The position numbers and the translations under genes are program-made. Below, piece by piece: positions 53,801 to 64,000 of a stretch of DNA of 64,000 nucleotides. Below the pieces are notes generated by a model. The model was not told the DNA's origin. It searched no databases and worked only from the letters and a program-made list of their open reading frames with translations. The DNA comes from Triops longicaudatus (lineage: Eukaryota; Arthropoda; Branchiopoda; Notostraca; Triopsidae): assembly GCA_022885665.1 (NCBI GenBank), contig JAGQDJ010000055.1, positions 496,001-560,000 on the forward strand, in the 5' to 3' direction. Positions within the stretch are counted from its first letter, which is position 1, and each line of letters opens with the position of its first letter.

Positions 53801-56800
53801 AGTGGCCGGCTTGGGCAGGCAAGCTACACACATCTATTCACACGTAACGAATAATTTTTTTCTTTCCCTTTTTTCAGGCTTTTTTTTTATATCCAAAATC
53901 CAATTTTTTGTTACCATGTCCACGGAAGTCTCCGCACTGCCTCTGGCAATGCTCTTCAGACTGGAACCGATTGGCATTGCCATCGCAGCCACCATAGCTG
54001 AAGGCTTGGCACCGTTGGAGCGTGGCGTTATAGTACCACGCCGGAAGACTACCTCGACATGGGCCAGGCGACACCTCCAAACGGCAGATATCTACGATCA
54101 AATAAAAACAAGAGAACAAAAAAAAATATAGGAAAATTCCACGACGTAAAAGAATAGATAGTTCGGTAACCAAGTGCTAACCAACTCAGTTGGCTCTAGC
54201 ACACACACCTGAAGAATCGGCTGTTGATGGTGCTTCCGTGGTATGGTGCTCGAGGGCAGATTCCGTAGTGGTTGTGGTTGCGCTGGTCCAAGTAGTCGTT
54301 TCAGCACGGCGTTTCTGACAACGTTCGACACACTGATCTTCGGTATTGAAACGGTTCGGATTGCCTTGACAACCTCCATAATCGAATTCGTAACACGAAT
54401 CGGCACTCGCGTCGTAAAACCATTGCCTAAAGCTGCCACTGCAAGGACCAACCACACGAGGAAGAGTACACAAGTCTAACGATCCCGGTGAATACAAGAA
54501 ATAAAACACATTGAATTCCCCGAATAAGTTTTTAAAAAAATGCTTTTTATTAATTACCTTGAGAAAGACTGCAACGATCTTCGCATTCCTGTCGGTTAGC
54601 GAATCTATTCTGATTGCCTTGGCATCCACCGTACAAGAACTGCTTGCATACTCCGTCACTGAAATCGTAATACCATGATGTAACGGATTCTTGACAAGGA
54701 CCTTCCTCCTTGGGCAAGAAACAGAATTCTAATAAAAAAAAACGAATTACGTCTCCAGAAAATTATTCAAAACACTTTCAAGAACGTATTCAAAATTTTC
54801 ATGAAGTCCAAAAACGCCATCTTTATACATCCAACGTCGCCACGTTGAGACTGCAACGCTTTTCCCGCTGTTTCTAGCAAAGGGAAAACCGTTACCACGA
54901 ATCGAAGATGGCGACGTTTGTGAAGATGTCGTTATGGGAAAACATGGGTATGTATTACTCGTTTCAAAGACGGGAGTTTCGGGCTCAACCTCTTTAACAG
55001 CCTGGCACTGGTTGCTGCACTCATCGAGGGTAGCGAAATTGTTGCCATTGCCGCCGCAACCGCCGTAATAAAACGGACGGCAGCGTCCTTCAGCTCCGTC
55101 GTAGAAATAGCGTTGCACGTAGTCCGTACAATCACCCACAAGCTGGGGCATGGCGCACACATTTTCTACACAATTTTATCTCCTGTTAGTCCTAAGATTC
55201 TTACGAACTAGAAATTTCTAGGAGTCAGAGAAAAGGAGGCACGCAATCCAGTTGGTAAAGCTAACTGGGGAAAAAAGCTGTGGAAACAGAAAAAATGGGA
55301 AACGAAACTGGATATACCCTGAAGTAAGCTAGGGCAAGTGCGCTCGCATTCCTCCACCGTTTCAAAGCGATTGATATTGCCTTCACATCCACCGTAATAG
55401 AAAGGCATGCAACGATTTTCGCTCGCGTCAAAATACCAGCGAGGAACTTTGTCGGAACAAGGTCCTTCAGCTCGTGGTAAACGACAAGCGTCTGGTTACA
55501 GCAGCAAAACAATACAAAAAATCAATCTAAAGCTCGAGTTAGTTTTTTTTCACATAGCAGTTCAAAAGTTTTTCATTGTCAGTATCATAGCAAGGGCACA
55601 AAAAATACTGCAAAAAATAAGGATTCAAAGCGTCAGTAAACTAAGTTAGAGCTTTCGGTCAAGTTTGCGTTAGTCATCCGCCACCATGGTAGGAATTCCC
55701 AAACCGAGACAAAACGGCACACCTGTAGCGACCGGGGCTAAATCATTAGAAGTGGTGGTCGTAGTGCTGGGTTCCCGTGTCGGTAACGTGACGGGTATAT
55801 GCGTAGCAGTGTCCAAATGACGGGCACTGTGTCGTGCCACTGGAACGCACGTGTCTTCGCATGCTTCCAGGGTGTTGAATCGGTTGGCGTTCCCCCCGCA
55901 ACCGACGTAACGGAAGCTGCGACAAGTTCCGCTGGAAGCGTCGTAATGCCAGCGGAGCCAAGCGGAATGAGTGTCAAGAGAGATTTTGCTAGTCGGGTCA
56001 ATGTTGGGATCACAATGTCCCGCATCAACCGGAAGTTCACAAACTATAAAAACGTGCTTGAGAGCGTGAAGCTTTTACACTTTTGAAAGTCAGAACATTC
56101 GTTCTGCGCTGTTTAACTTGGAAGTAAAAATTTTCGTGGAAGAAAAGCATTTTCTTAACCTACAAGAATCCTGTCACTCTGGACTCTTCCTGGCTCATTA
56201 GTACCCAACTTGTGATCACGATTCTTTTTCGGATTTATAAGTTAGGTTTATGCAACGAAGCAATGGACAAAGAAGCAAAATCTTACCTCGGGACTGGCCA
56301 GCTTCTTTGCAACGTTGATCGCATTCTTGAGACGACAAGAAGTTGTTGCCATTGCCGTGGCAACCCCCATAGGTGAATTCTTGACACATGCCACTAGATT
56401 GGTCATAATACCAGCGAGAGAAGTTGCCTCGGCAAATGCCTTCCACTTTAGCTTGATGACAAACGTCTGCAAAAAATAATAGTAAGAATAAATTTGCGTG
56501 AAAATAAATTTACTGGTCTGGAAATATTGTCAATAAGAGAGATGGAAAGAATTTGTGAACTTGAATGGATTCAATTTTTGTCGTTAAGACCACAGGATGC
56601 CTTTGCTCTTACGGGCGTATTACACGTGAAAGGGTTCATGTCATGTCGAAAATTCGTTAGACATTTCAGTATTACTTTCCAACAATAATGTAATGAACTA
56701 TAATATCTACCGCACTTCACAAATAGTTTTTAGGGGGGGGGGGGGGGGAGCTTAATAATTTGCGAAAAGGGAAAAAAATTAATCGTTAATTATGAAACAT

Positions 56801-59800
56801 AATGCAAAAGTCAGACTTTGAAATGTAGACTATTTGGAAGTTAATATTGAAACAAATCAGAATACAATTAGTTTTTAAGTTATGACCTGACAAGTTTCCC
56901 GAGCTTTAGGCCGGCTCTTATGGGAATACGAGCCATAGATACCCTGTAACCTTAAAATTCAGACTTCCTTGCAAAAATGTCCGAAAATGTGCTGGCAGTG
57001 TTGCTATTCGCATTTTGACGAACTTAACTGCACAGGACTTTTTCTCGGGAAACGCAACTCACTACAGTCACTCACAGAATTTCACTCATTCTGTGTAGTC
57101 TGGGAATGGCTTCACATTTGCGTATACATGAGCAAGTTTCTTCGTGTTCCAGGAGAATGTCAGTTGAAGATTGACTAAATAGCAAGGCATTTTTTTGCTC
57201 AGCTACAGAAAATCGCGACAATGAGAAAACTAATTAAAGGAAAGGAAAAATGGGAGATTGGAATTGCTGAAACTGTTAGGATATTCTGAGTGAAAGACAT
57301 GTTTCTTAGATTCTCAGATGATAGGACAAAACGTTTAAGGCAATTTAAATGCATGCGACTGTAATCTCAAGCACGTTTCGTTACAAATGAGGTTACAATT
57401 TTTGGCGGCTAAGTGTACTCTTTCAGACATACTACGTCGGCTAGACAGAATACATTGTTGCCTTGACACACGGCGCAAAAGCCATTTTCAGGCTTTTCTG
57501 ACTGAATCACGGCAACAATGCATCTCGTTACCAGAAGAAAACGATTGTTAGTAAGGGTTCTCTAAACCATTTCGAAGTACTTCAATAAAGAAAAGGAACT
57601 GTAAACTACTGCGTAAAATCCATAAAACCAACGCTCTTACTGAAAGGATATGAGATAAGGTAAGCGAGGCAATCAATTGTGAGAAATCAGCAGACGTATA
57701 AGGTATTTCCGAAGAAAGATCTTCTATCGGATAAGAGGGTATTGGTTGTAACTGCGAATCGTTTTAGGGAGGTATTCCGTTAAGAAGTTTGCACAGTTTC
57801 AAAACTACTGTTTCTTTCCGTATACTTTTGAATATTACATTAAGCTTTGTTTATAATGAATTCATAAGGGATGGCACATCCTTTCGGTATATCAGTATTT
57901 TAGTCACGTTTTCCAGCAATTTTATAGAGAGCTGTCAAAATGTTTTTGCTGTCTGTCAAAATAGTCGTCATTACAATAAAATTAGTCTATAATTAGTAAT
58001 AACGTGATCTTCCCCTATACTAAAATTCCTTATCGGAGAAGAGGCGGTCGTGTCTCAAGGGTGGTTTATGTACAAATGCTTCCTTAACGGAAAATTTGTC
58101 TACCTTGGGCACCGATCATTAATTGTAACGCTACTAGTGGACGTAATTATATGAAAACTGACCTCTAGTTCATATCGGACAAAAAGAAGGAATACTATAG
58201 CACAAGACCGGTTAAAGGAGACATGGTATACGACAATTCTAGTGCCTGTTGCAACCGTAACTAATGAGGAAATCGTGGTGCTACATGAAAAAAAAATATA
58301 TTGGCTAGAGGCAGCTGGATGAAGAAATTATTGGATTATAGAGGAACAATCATAATCAGCAATTTTGCAGCTGTACAGTGTAGGCAATTACGTCAGCAGG
58401 GCCGGATTATAATAGAGGCTAAGTAGGCTGCAGCCTAGGGGCCCGTGGTGTGGCGGGACCCGTCAAAAAAGTACTCTTTCTCAGCAACACACATTCATTA
58501 ACACTAAAACACATCAAACACACATACGTCAGCCTAGGGGCCCGTAAAGACTTAATCCGGCCCTGTACGTCAGCTAAAGTTTACGAAAAGATTTCGAAAA
58601 GACTTCACACTTACCGAGTTGTTTGGGAGCAAGGCAAGTTTGTTGACATTGGTCTAATGTAGAAAACCGGTTGTTATTGCCCAAACAACCTCCGTAGTTG
58701 AACTGCTGACATTTTCCAGTGGTGGTATCGTGGTACCATGACGGATAGTTGCCTTCACAGGGTCCTACCACTTTAGGCAAGCTACAGGCCGCTAAAAAGA
58801 TAAATAAACGCAACACACTTGTAAAAACTCCCTAGTAAATACAATGTCAGGCAAATTTCTTACCAAAGCCGGTAGGTTCAACACAATGCGTTTTGCACTC
58901 TTCTTGGGACACGAAGCGGTTATTATTGCCTTCACAGCCACCGTACCAGAATCTGGAGCAACCACCGTATTCCAAGTCAAAGAACCATTTGACTGTGAAG
59001 TTACGGCAAGGTCCACGATCCTTATCGATGCCACAAGACTCTGTAACCCCAAAATTGTATTAACTTGTGTTCATACAATAAGTTTCTTCACAGCTTTTTC
59101 CCCTTTAAAAATTCTAAGACAGACGAAGACGACAATATATCGCAAGTGCGATGTTGGTCGTCTTTTAAGCCAACAAGCCAACTTTTAAGTTTATTTTTTC
59201 CTTTTGAACAAGGCGTGAGCATTTGCTTGTTGCTATTTCTAAATATTTTTTTTCTTTTTTTTATAAAAATAGTGACTGAAAATATCATTTGTTTTTTCAT
59301 CATTTAGAGTATAAAAGTAAATGAATTGAATAAAATTGCTTATTCACCTCCCCTGACCGGAATTTCGTCACACCCTTCAAACCAAGGTCCTTGAGCGGCC
59401 GTGACACCGTCCAAACAACAGCCATAGCGCGACGCAACGCAAGTACATCCGGACGCACCTTCGGCAGGAGCAGGTGTGCGTCCATCGTGGCAACATCCAT
59501 GAGCTGTATGTTCACAACCACAGCCTGGGAAACGTAAAAAAATGTAAACAAATAAAATTAGTTCAAATTCTTTCTAAGCAATTTTACCCTCGAGTTTAGG
59601 TCCCTTAGCCACAGTAACTCCGTCAGGACAGCAACCATGAGGATGAGTACTGCAGTGACAGCCTTTCATTTCCGGACCAGCTGCAGGAGTATATTGATCT
59701 GGGCAACAGCCATGGGGAGTGTACTGGCAACCGCAACCGTCATAGCCCGGACCTCGTGAAGCTGTCTTGTTATCGGGACAGCAACCGAATGCGCTGTACT

Positions 59801-62800
59801 GGCAACCGCAACCTGCACATAAGATAATCTTTAAGTATTGGTTTCCGGTCGCAGTACCGAGAAATTAGGAAAGCTCAGACAGAGGACGTAAGTATTAAAT
59901 TTCAGTCATACATAATGCGACTTTCTTAAGTAATGTTTAGTTATTGCAGAAATATGCAAACTAGTATGTTAGTTTTCATGCCAACGGGTGTCAGCACAAG
60001 GAAACGGACACTGACGTCTCCAACGGAGGAATACACAGAAATTTGGCTTGCGTGTTTTAACAAGGCGATCGATTGTCCTATTCAGACATCTTTGCACACC
60101 GAACCTCAGTATCCTAGCAAGTAATTACGTATTTTCCACCTATTTCGGGATGACAACGCAGAAATAGCGGGAAAAAAGCTAGCGTGATACAACACAGTGA
60201 AGTTTTATTCCTGGAGGTGGCAGCATCGGACAATACATCAAGACAGAAATATCGTTAAGTACGAATTAAAGGGAAATAACTGATAAAAAAAATTGTTGCA
60301 ATGCTTTGTTAGTAGTAGGAAGTTGATTACCTTCAAGATCGGGGCTTTGAGCTGGAGTAATGTTATCAGGACAGCAACCATACCGGGTAGCGAGGCAACA
60401 GCCTTGTTCATTGGGTCCGTGAGCAGGACTTACGCCGTCCGGGCAGCATCCGAACGTAGAGTTAGTGCAAGGCATAACACAGCCCGCGTAATTAGGGCCG
60501 GTGGCTGGGAGTTAATCAGAACGTAAAAAAAAAGTACGTAATAAAACTAAGTGAAATCTGCTTACCTGCCGTGGTCTTGTCCGGGCAGCAACCAAATTCG
60601 GTCTCTTGACAATCTTTTTCTTTTTCTTCCTTCTGGCAACCCAAGTGGTTTTCTCCGGCAGCGGGAGTCTGACCATCGGGACAACAACCGAACTCGCTAA
60701 CGGAGCAGTCAGAAACAGTGGGAGCCGCAGTAGTTACAACGATATCTTCTCCCGAGCCGGAAGCAGAACGTGAGTCGCATTGGCCAGAGCCTGATCCTTC
60801 GATGTCACCTGAGGCTTCATCACAACGCTGGCAACCGAGATTGTTCGGCCCACGAGCAGCAGTAATACCGTCGTGGCAGCAACCAAACCTGTAACGCAAA
60901 TAATATTTAAAATTGATTAAAATTATCCAACAAAGAGGTACCTAAAAAGCAAAATGGAGCACGCAATAAATTTTAAAATAAAATAAAAAAAAACGAAAAT
61001 AAAACAATTGTAATAATAATAAAATAAAAAATATGTAAAGAAAATATGTAAAGAAATTTAGTATGAAAGGTAAAACAATTTTAATACACAAAGTAAAATA
61101 TATTACTTTACCAAAAAATTAACCTTTAAAATAACAACGGACGAATTAAAATGACAAGAATAAAACGCTGAACAACAAGAGGAGATATGAAAGACTCTGA
61201 AATCATGACACATTATAAGAAAAACGCACTCAGTGTCTTTGCAGGAAACTGGCATTAATTCTTCTTCCATTTTTTCCATCTTGCATCCTTCCTTGGCCGG
61301 TCCTTCAGCTGCGGTCATTCCATCGGGACAACAACCGAACAACGTATCCTTGCATAACATGCTGGGACATCCCAAGTGGTTAGGTCCGTCCGCAGCCGTA
61401 ACTCCATCCGTGCAGCAACCGAATTCAGTATCTGAGCACGTCTTGGGCTTGGCACAACCTTTGAATAAGGAATATTTAAATGTAAGTACAGACATTTAAA
61501 AGTTCAGTCATTTTCCAGCAAGTATTTGTATACTTTTTACCTTGTTCGAACGGACCCTTGGCGGGTGTAAGATTGTCAGGGCAACAGCCGAACTTCGATG
61601 ATTCGCACGTGACTGGCACGGCTTCGGTGGAGACTTCAACCATTCGGCATCTCTTCACTGTCTGCTTCTTCTTCTTCTTAATGGGTTTCTCGGTCACAGG
61701 CTTGTGTTTTTTGGTTGTAGTTTCCACCATCGGCGCTTCGGTTATTACAGCGACAGGTTTGGTCGTCGGTTTCTTCGTAACGGCAATAACCGACTTTTCA
61801 GCTAAAGAAAAAAATATTTTGAGATCCAATTAAAAATTTTACGAAGTATAAAAAATAAGTAAATAGAAAATAAATTTTAAAAAATTGCTTGGACGTACTT
61901 GAAACAGGCATGATTTCTTCTTCTAAGAATCCACTGCTGGTGGTCATGAAGCCGCCAGTTTCTTTATCTTCTTCACCAGAGCCCGATTCCATAATGTCCG
62001 CAATATCGGTCAGGACGACGCCGGAACCTAATCCGGAGCCGGAGCCTATTCCCAATCCCGAGCTTGTTCCTGATCCTGCCTCGAAATTCGATCCACTTCC
62101 ACTTCCTTCGGCAGGGATAAGAGGCACCTTAGCTTCTAGTTCATCGCCTGACCCCTCCTGCAGCTCATCAGGCACAATCCTGGGGCCGAGGGTGACACCT
62201 TGGCCTAACGTTGTCTGATGGGTGGGCTAAAGTACGGAAAAAGAAATTCATGTTAAAAAAACATAAAAAAATATTCTAGATCCAAAGACCTCTTCTAAAT
62301 ATTTTGTAAGCAAAAACCATTAAAAAAAATATTTTTCACATCGCTGCGACCGAGAAGCTCCGTAGCTAACACAGTAACATCTCGCTATAGAAAACCTCTT
62401 GACATGTAGAAAAAATGTTCGGCATACACGAAGTTTGGTACTGTAGAACTCCGATTTTGCTAACCCCGGTTATGCAAACTCCGTTTATATCGATCGCCTT
62501 GGCAAACACTTTTTCTTCACAAACAATGGGTTTTTGCATTATTTTTTAAATATTACCCTTCCGGCAATACGAGGTCTTCTCGTCATGTTCTCACGGAAGT
62601 ATTAAAGACGCTGTATTTTCGGTTGTTTCGGAATAGCAAATTTCTAAAATTTTAAGCACTTGAGCCTACTTTTCTCACCTGCCCTCTAGTCCCCACCGGT
62701 TAATACCTTCTGTATATCAAGTGTGCGATATGTTCACTACCATCACAAAAGAAGTTTCATGTATCAGATGTTGGCTAAGCCACAAGTACCTTCTTCGACA

Positions 62801-64000
62801 GGTTTGTTAAATCAAAGTTCGTTATATTTGAAGTATGTTAAATCATAAGTACGTTATACCAGATTTTTTTAATATTCAAAGTACGTTATATTCAAAGTTG
62901 GTTTTGTTCGGAATTCGTCGAGTCAAATGTTCGTTATATCAGTCGGTTTTTAACCACTTTATAACGTTTGATTCTACGGACTGTAGTTATTGCAATAGGG
63001 GACAATGCGCTATAAAAAAGTTTCGCTCTTATTACCTCTGGAGATGTTGGAGATCCGGATACTGACGCATTACTTAAAACTTCGTTCAAATCAACTTCGT
63101 TGACCTGACTCTCCGGCGGGTCTTCGTAGTAGTCTTCACCTACAGCGTTTTCTTTAGTCACAGAACCTTCCGATTCATCTTCCACTTCTTCAGCCACAGA
63201 ACCTTCCGTTTCATCTTCCACTTCTTCCTCGACGTCTTCACATTCCTCTACCAAGCCATCGGTTTTGGCAGTTGTGACTTCATCTACTGCTCGAAAATAA
63301 CACAATTAACCAGAAGGAGCAAAAATGTGACAAAACTAAACGCAAAAGAAATTGACGGGGGAATTACCAGTTCCGCAAGGTTGTTTGTTGCAACTTTCTG
63401 AAGCGAAAAGAATGCTCTCTGCGTCACACTTGTCCGCTGTTGCTGCTTCATTATCAACAAGGCAGATCACTTTCCGTTCTTGAGTTCCTCTGCCACAAGT
63501 TGCCGAGCACTACGCGTGAAAAGCGTTTGAGTACATAATTATATGTTTTTATTTTGTATTTATTTTTTTAAGATTTTTACTGGTGACCAAGGTCCTGCTG
63601 CCCAGCTACCAGCGCATTCGCCAGTACCGACGCAATCCGTGACATTGTCGTAACGTTTCTCGGGGTCACATTTGTCGTTGGATACAGGTACCAAATTAGT
63701 CCCTTCCCAAGTTCCGCAAAAAACTTTGCGTGTCTGGACTCCTGCTCCGCACTTGGACGAGCACTAATTGACGCAAGAAATGAAAAGATTATAAACACTG
63801 AGTGACAGTCCTCGGTACGCTTCAATTTAATAGTTATACGCTTATATAACTTCTAATTAGGATACAACACGCAAAGGACGACAAGATCGTTATTATCATT
63901 CCAAAATAACTTTCGCGCTTACCTGACTCCATTGAGAGGCGTACCATGCATAAACACAGGGCGAAGCTTTCGCGCACTCCCGAGTTAAGGCCGGTTTGCG
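47619..64000 (-). CDS. Ppn: Papilin, extracellular-matrix protein, 5' end beyond the window
   Basis: Secreted basement-membrane protein of the ADAMTS-like/papilin family. 30 exons on the minus strand: 64000-63923, 63763-63581, 63509-63368, 63286-63036, 62226-61899, 61801-61541, 61458-61230, 60888-60566, 60504-60331, 59812-59588, 59524-59348, 59040-58864, 58791-58615, 56466-56287, 56043-55723, 55491-55318, 55165-54959, 54728-54558, 54475-54209, 54091-53915, 53833-53621, 52672-52484, 51905-51585, 51293-51078, 51016-50889, 50470-50320, 50137-49598, 49388-49233, 49152-49039, 47809-47619 (TGA). They total 6441 nt, 2146 aa plus stop, in frame throughout; most domain exons are phase 1-1. Residues counted from the window edge: TSP1 1-134, linkers 135-327, GCC repeats to ~790, 11 Kunitz ~791-1541, antistasin-like and WAP ~1542-1720, three Ig ~1721-2083, PLAC at the end. 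The signal peptide, spacer and first TSP1 repeats must lie to the right of the window. Confidence 0.95.
47810..49038. other. Last intron of papilin
   Basis: 1.2 kb with no exon recognised. Near 48840-48960 there is a degenerate repeat of the hexamer TAAGAC (about ten occurrences at irregular spacing). Confidence 0.45.
49039..51016 (-). other. Papilin Ig domains 1-3
   Basis: Ig1 is split over 51016-50889 and 50470-50320 (LATLRCDARG, then AGLYTCIADNGIG). Ig2 is whole in 50137-49598 (VVIHCHALGWPRPSVTWW, LGPYTCQAYNGYG) and is followed by a long Thr/Pro-rich mucin-like tail. Ig3 is split over 49388-49233 and 49152-49039 (ITLQCEVTGYPLPDVDWY, SGAYSCDAINQAG). All show the Cys-Trp-DxGxYxC pattern of I-set domains. 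Confidence 0.92.
51078..51905 (-). other. Papilin antistasin-like and WAP modules
   Basis: Exon 51905-51585 has a cysteine pattern like antistasin-type modules (LQCPYGKESYANGEHCEVCQC then DPCKDIRCPEGSRCIV). Exon 51293-51078 encodes an eight-cysteine whey acidic protein domain (ECPAMPASSASCEDESEC, then ADCPSSYKCCYNGCGYSC) followed by a Pro/Glu/Thr linker. Both are phase 1-1. Confidence 0.82.
53096..53118. repeat. Homopolymer junction (T tract then G tract)
   Basis: A run of about 20 T followed by about 9 G in a papilin intron. The sequence just before it begins CAGGGCCGTACTCAGG, similar to a hAT end, but no matching second end was found. Confidence 0.6.
56733..56748. repeat. G16 homopolymer
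   Basis: Sixteen consecutive G on the plus strand within a papilin intron. It could form a G-quadruplex on DNA; because papilin is transcribed from the other strand, its pre-mRNA carries C16 instead. Confidence 0.85.
58397..58565. mobile_element. hAT-type MITE in a papilin intron
   Basis: 169 bp. The ends CAGGGCCGGATTA and TAATCCGGCCCTG are inverted repeats, and TACGTCAG is duplicated exactly on both sides (58389-58396 and 58566-58573). Inside, CAGCCTAGGGGCCCGT occurs twice in direct orientation. It sits only 42 bp from the donor side of the Kunitz 2 exon. Confidence 0.92.
59348..61801 (-). other. Papilin array of 13 GCC(P)DG cysteine repeats
   Basis: Six exons (61801-61541, 61458-61230, 60888-60566, 60504-60331, 59812-59588, 59524-59348) encode 13 copies of a short module of the form [FYH]GCC-x-D-x(2)-[TS]-x(2)-x-GP-x(4)-GC, for example FGCCPDGMTAAEGPAKEGC and YGCCLDGVTAAQGPWFEGC. 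Such repeats are known between TSP1 and Kunitz domains of invertebrate papilins. Several modules are split by introns between GP or D-E and the next Cys, so exon and module borders do not coincide. Exon 59812-59588 alone carries three. The first exon also has a Lys/Thr-rich linker (KKKKKQTVKR). Confidence 0.88.
61899..63286 (-). other. Papilin acidic and Ser/Gly-rich linker exons
   Basis: Exon 63286-63036 is strongly acidic with two near-identical repeats (ETEGSVAEEVEDESEGSV). Exon 62226-61899 carries a run of GSGSG motifs, possible glycosaminoglycan attachment sites (acidic residues next to SG). The 0.8-kb intron between them contains a pogo-like fragment near 62.45 kb and no exon. Confidence 0.75.
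63368..64000 (-). other. Papilin thrombospondin type 1 repeats
   Basis: Three exons, each broken between WSQ/WSP and the CS.C motif. The first ends VYAWYASQWSQ, the second begins CSSKCGAGVQTRKVFC and ends AAGPWSP, the third begins CSATCGRGTQERKVIC and ends CNKQPCGT. So at least two complete TSP1 repeats are present and a third is cut by the window edge. Introns here are phase 0 before the switch to phase 1. Confidence 0.92.

Larger units (their letters stand above)
56467..58614. other. Largest papilin intron (between Kunitz 2 and 3)
   Basis: 2.1 kb. Contains a G16 tract and, close to the donor, a hAT MITE. I looked for a missing Kunitz exon (YGGC-type motif, phase 1) on the minus strand and found none. 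Confidence 0.5.
52484..59040 (-). other. Papilin array of 11 Kunitz domains
   Basis: One Kunitz/BPTI domain per exon, all phase 1-1, with the usual six cysteines, aromatic WYYD-type strand and YGGC.GN.N.F core. Order and P1 residue (after the second Cys): 59040-58864 R; 58791-58615 E; 56466-56287 R; 56043-55723 D; 55491-55318 S; 55165-54959 T; 54728-54558 Q; 54475-54209 S; 54091-53915 R; 53833-53621 R; 52672-52484 R. Only five have a basic P1, so most are probably not trypsin inhibitors. The last exon runs into an in-frame TAG two codons past its donor (A|GTAATT) if unspliced. Some exons have Thr/Ser/Pro-rich tails. Confidence 0.93.

Overview
This is a eukaryotic (metazoan) nuclear window, not a bacterial one. 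Genes are split by GT-AG introns, most of 60-500 nt, inside AT-rich DNA full of small DNA transposons and simple repeats. The gene content (mitochondrial uS10m, BLVRB, AUH, claspin, a very large papilin) fits an invertebrate animal, most likely an arthropod. I cannot name the species. The exon models below were built by hand from reading frame, intron phase and family conservation. Lengths and phases agree at every junction of claspin, papilin and BLVRB.

Left block (1-13.6 kb): mitochondrial ribosomal protein S10 (minus, 793-2180 plus an unresolved 5' end); biliverdin reductase B / flavin reductase (minus, 5 exons, 3527-6260), with the AUH enoyl-CoA hydratase reading frame lying on the same strand inside its first intron; then, head-to-head with BLVRB, a complete 17-exon claspin gene (plus, 7684-13570, 1299 aa).

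Middle block (14-24 kb): a tRNA-Ser(CGA) on the minus strand and two paralogous genes arranged tail-to-tail (plus 15275-16844; minus 18323-23450). Both encode a PH-like domain followed by a Pro-rich linker and a Gly/Trp-rich hydrophobic tail. Their exon phases match, and the first two shared exons have identical lengths. I do not recognise the family by name.

Gene-poor block (23.5-47.6 kb): no convincing coding sequence. It holds a compound trinucleotide microsatellite, a 20-bp minisatellite, a 34-bp tandem duplication, large imperfect inverted repeats and a hAT MITE with a perfect 8-bp target-site duplication.

Right block (47.6-64 kb): one gene on the minus strand, papilin, an extracellular-matrix protein. 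The window holds 30 exons and 2146 codons, open at the right edge. Order from the N-terminal side: thrombospondin type 1 repeats, acidic and Ser/Gly linkers, 13 short GCC(P)DG cysteine repeats, 11 Kunitz domains, an antistasin-like Cys-rich module, a WAP module, three Ig domains and a C-terminal PLAC domain.

The genes do not form one pathway. The most interesting points are structural: a Tc1/mariner-type MITE inserted exactly in the GTA of a splice donor in mRpS10; AUH nested in BLVRB with no AUG of its own but an acceptor phase-compatible with BLVRB exon 1; and the uncharacterised PH-domain paralog pair.
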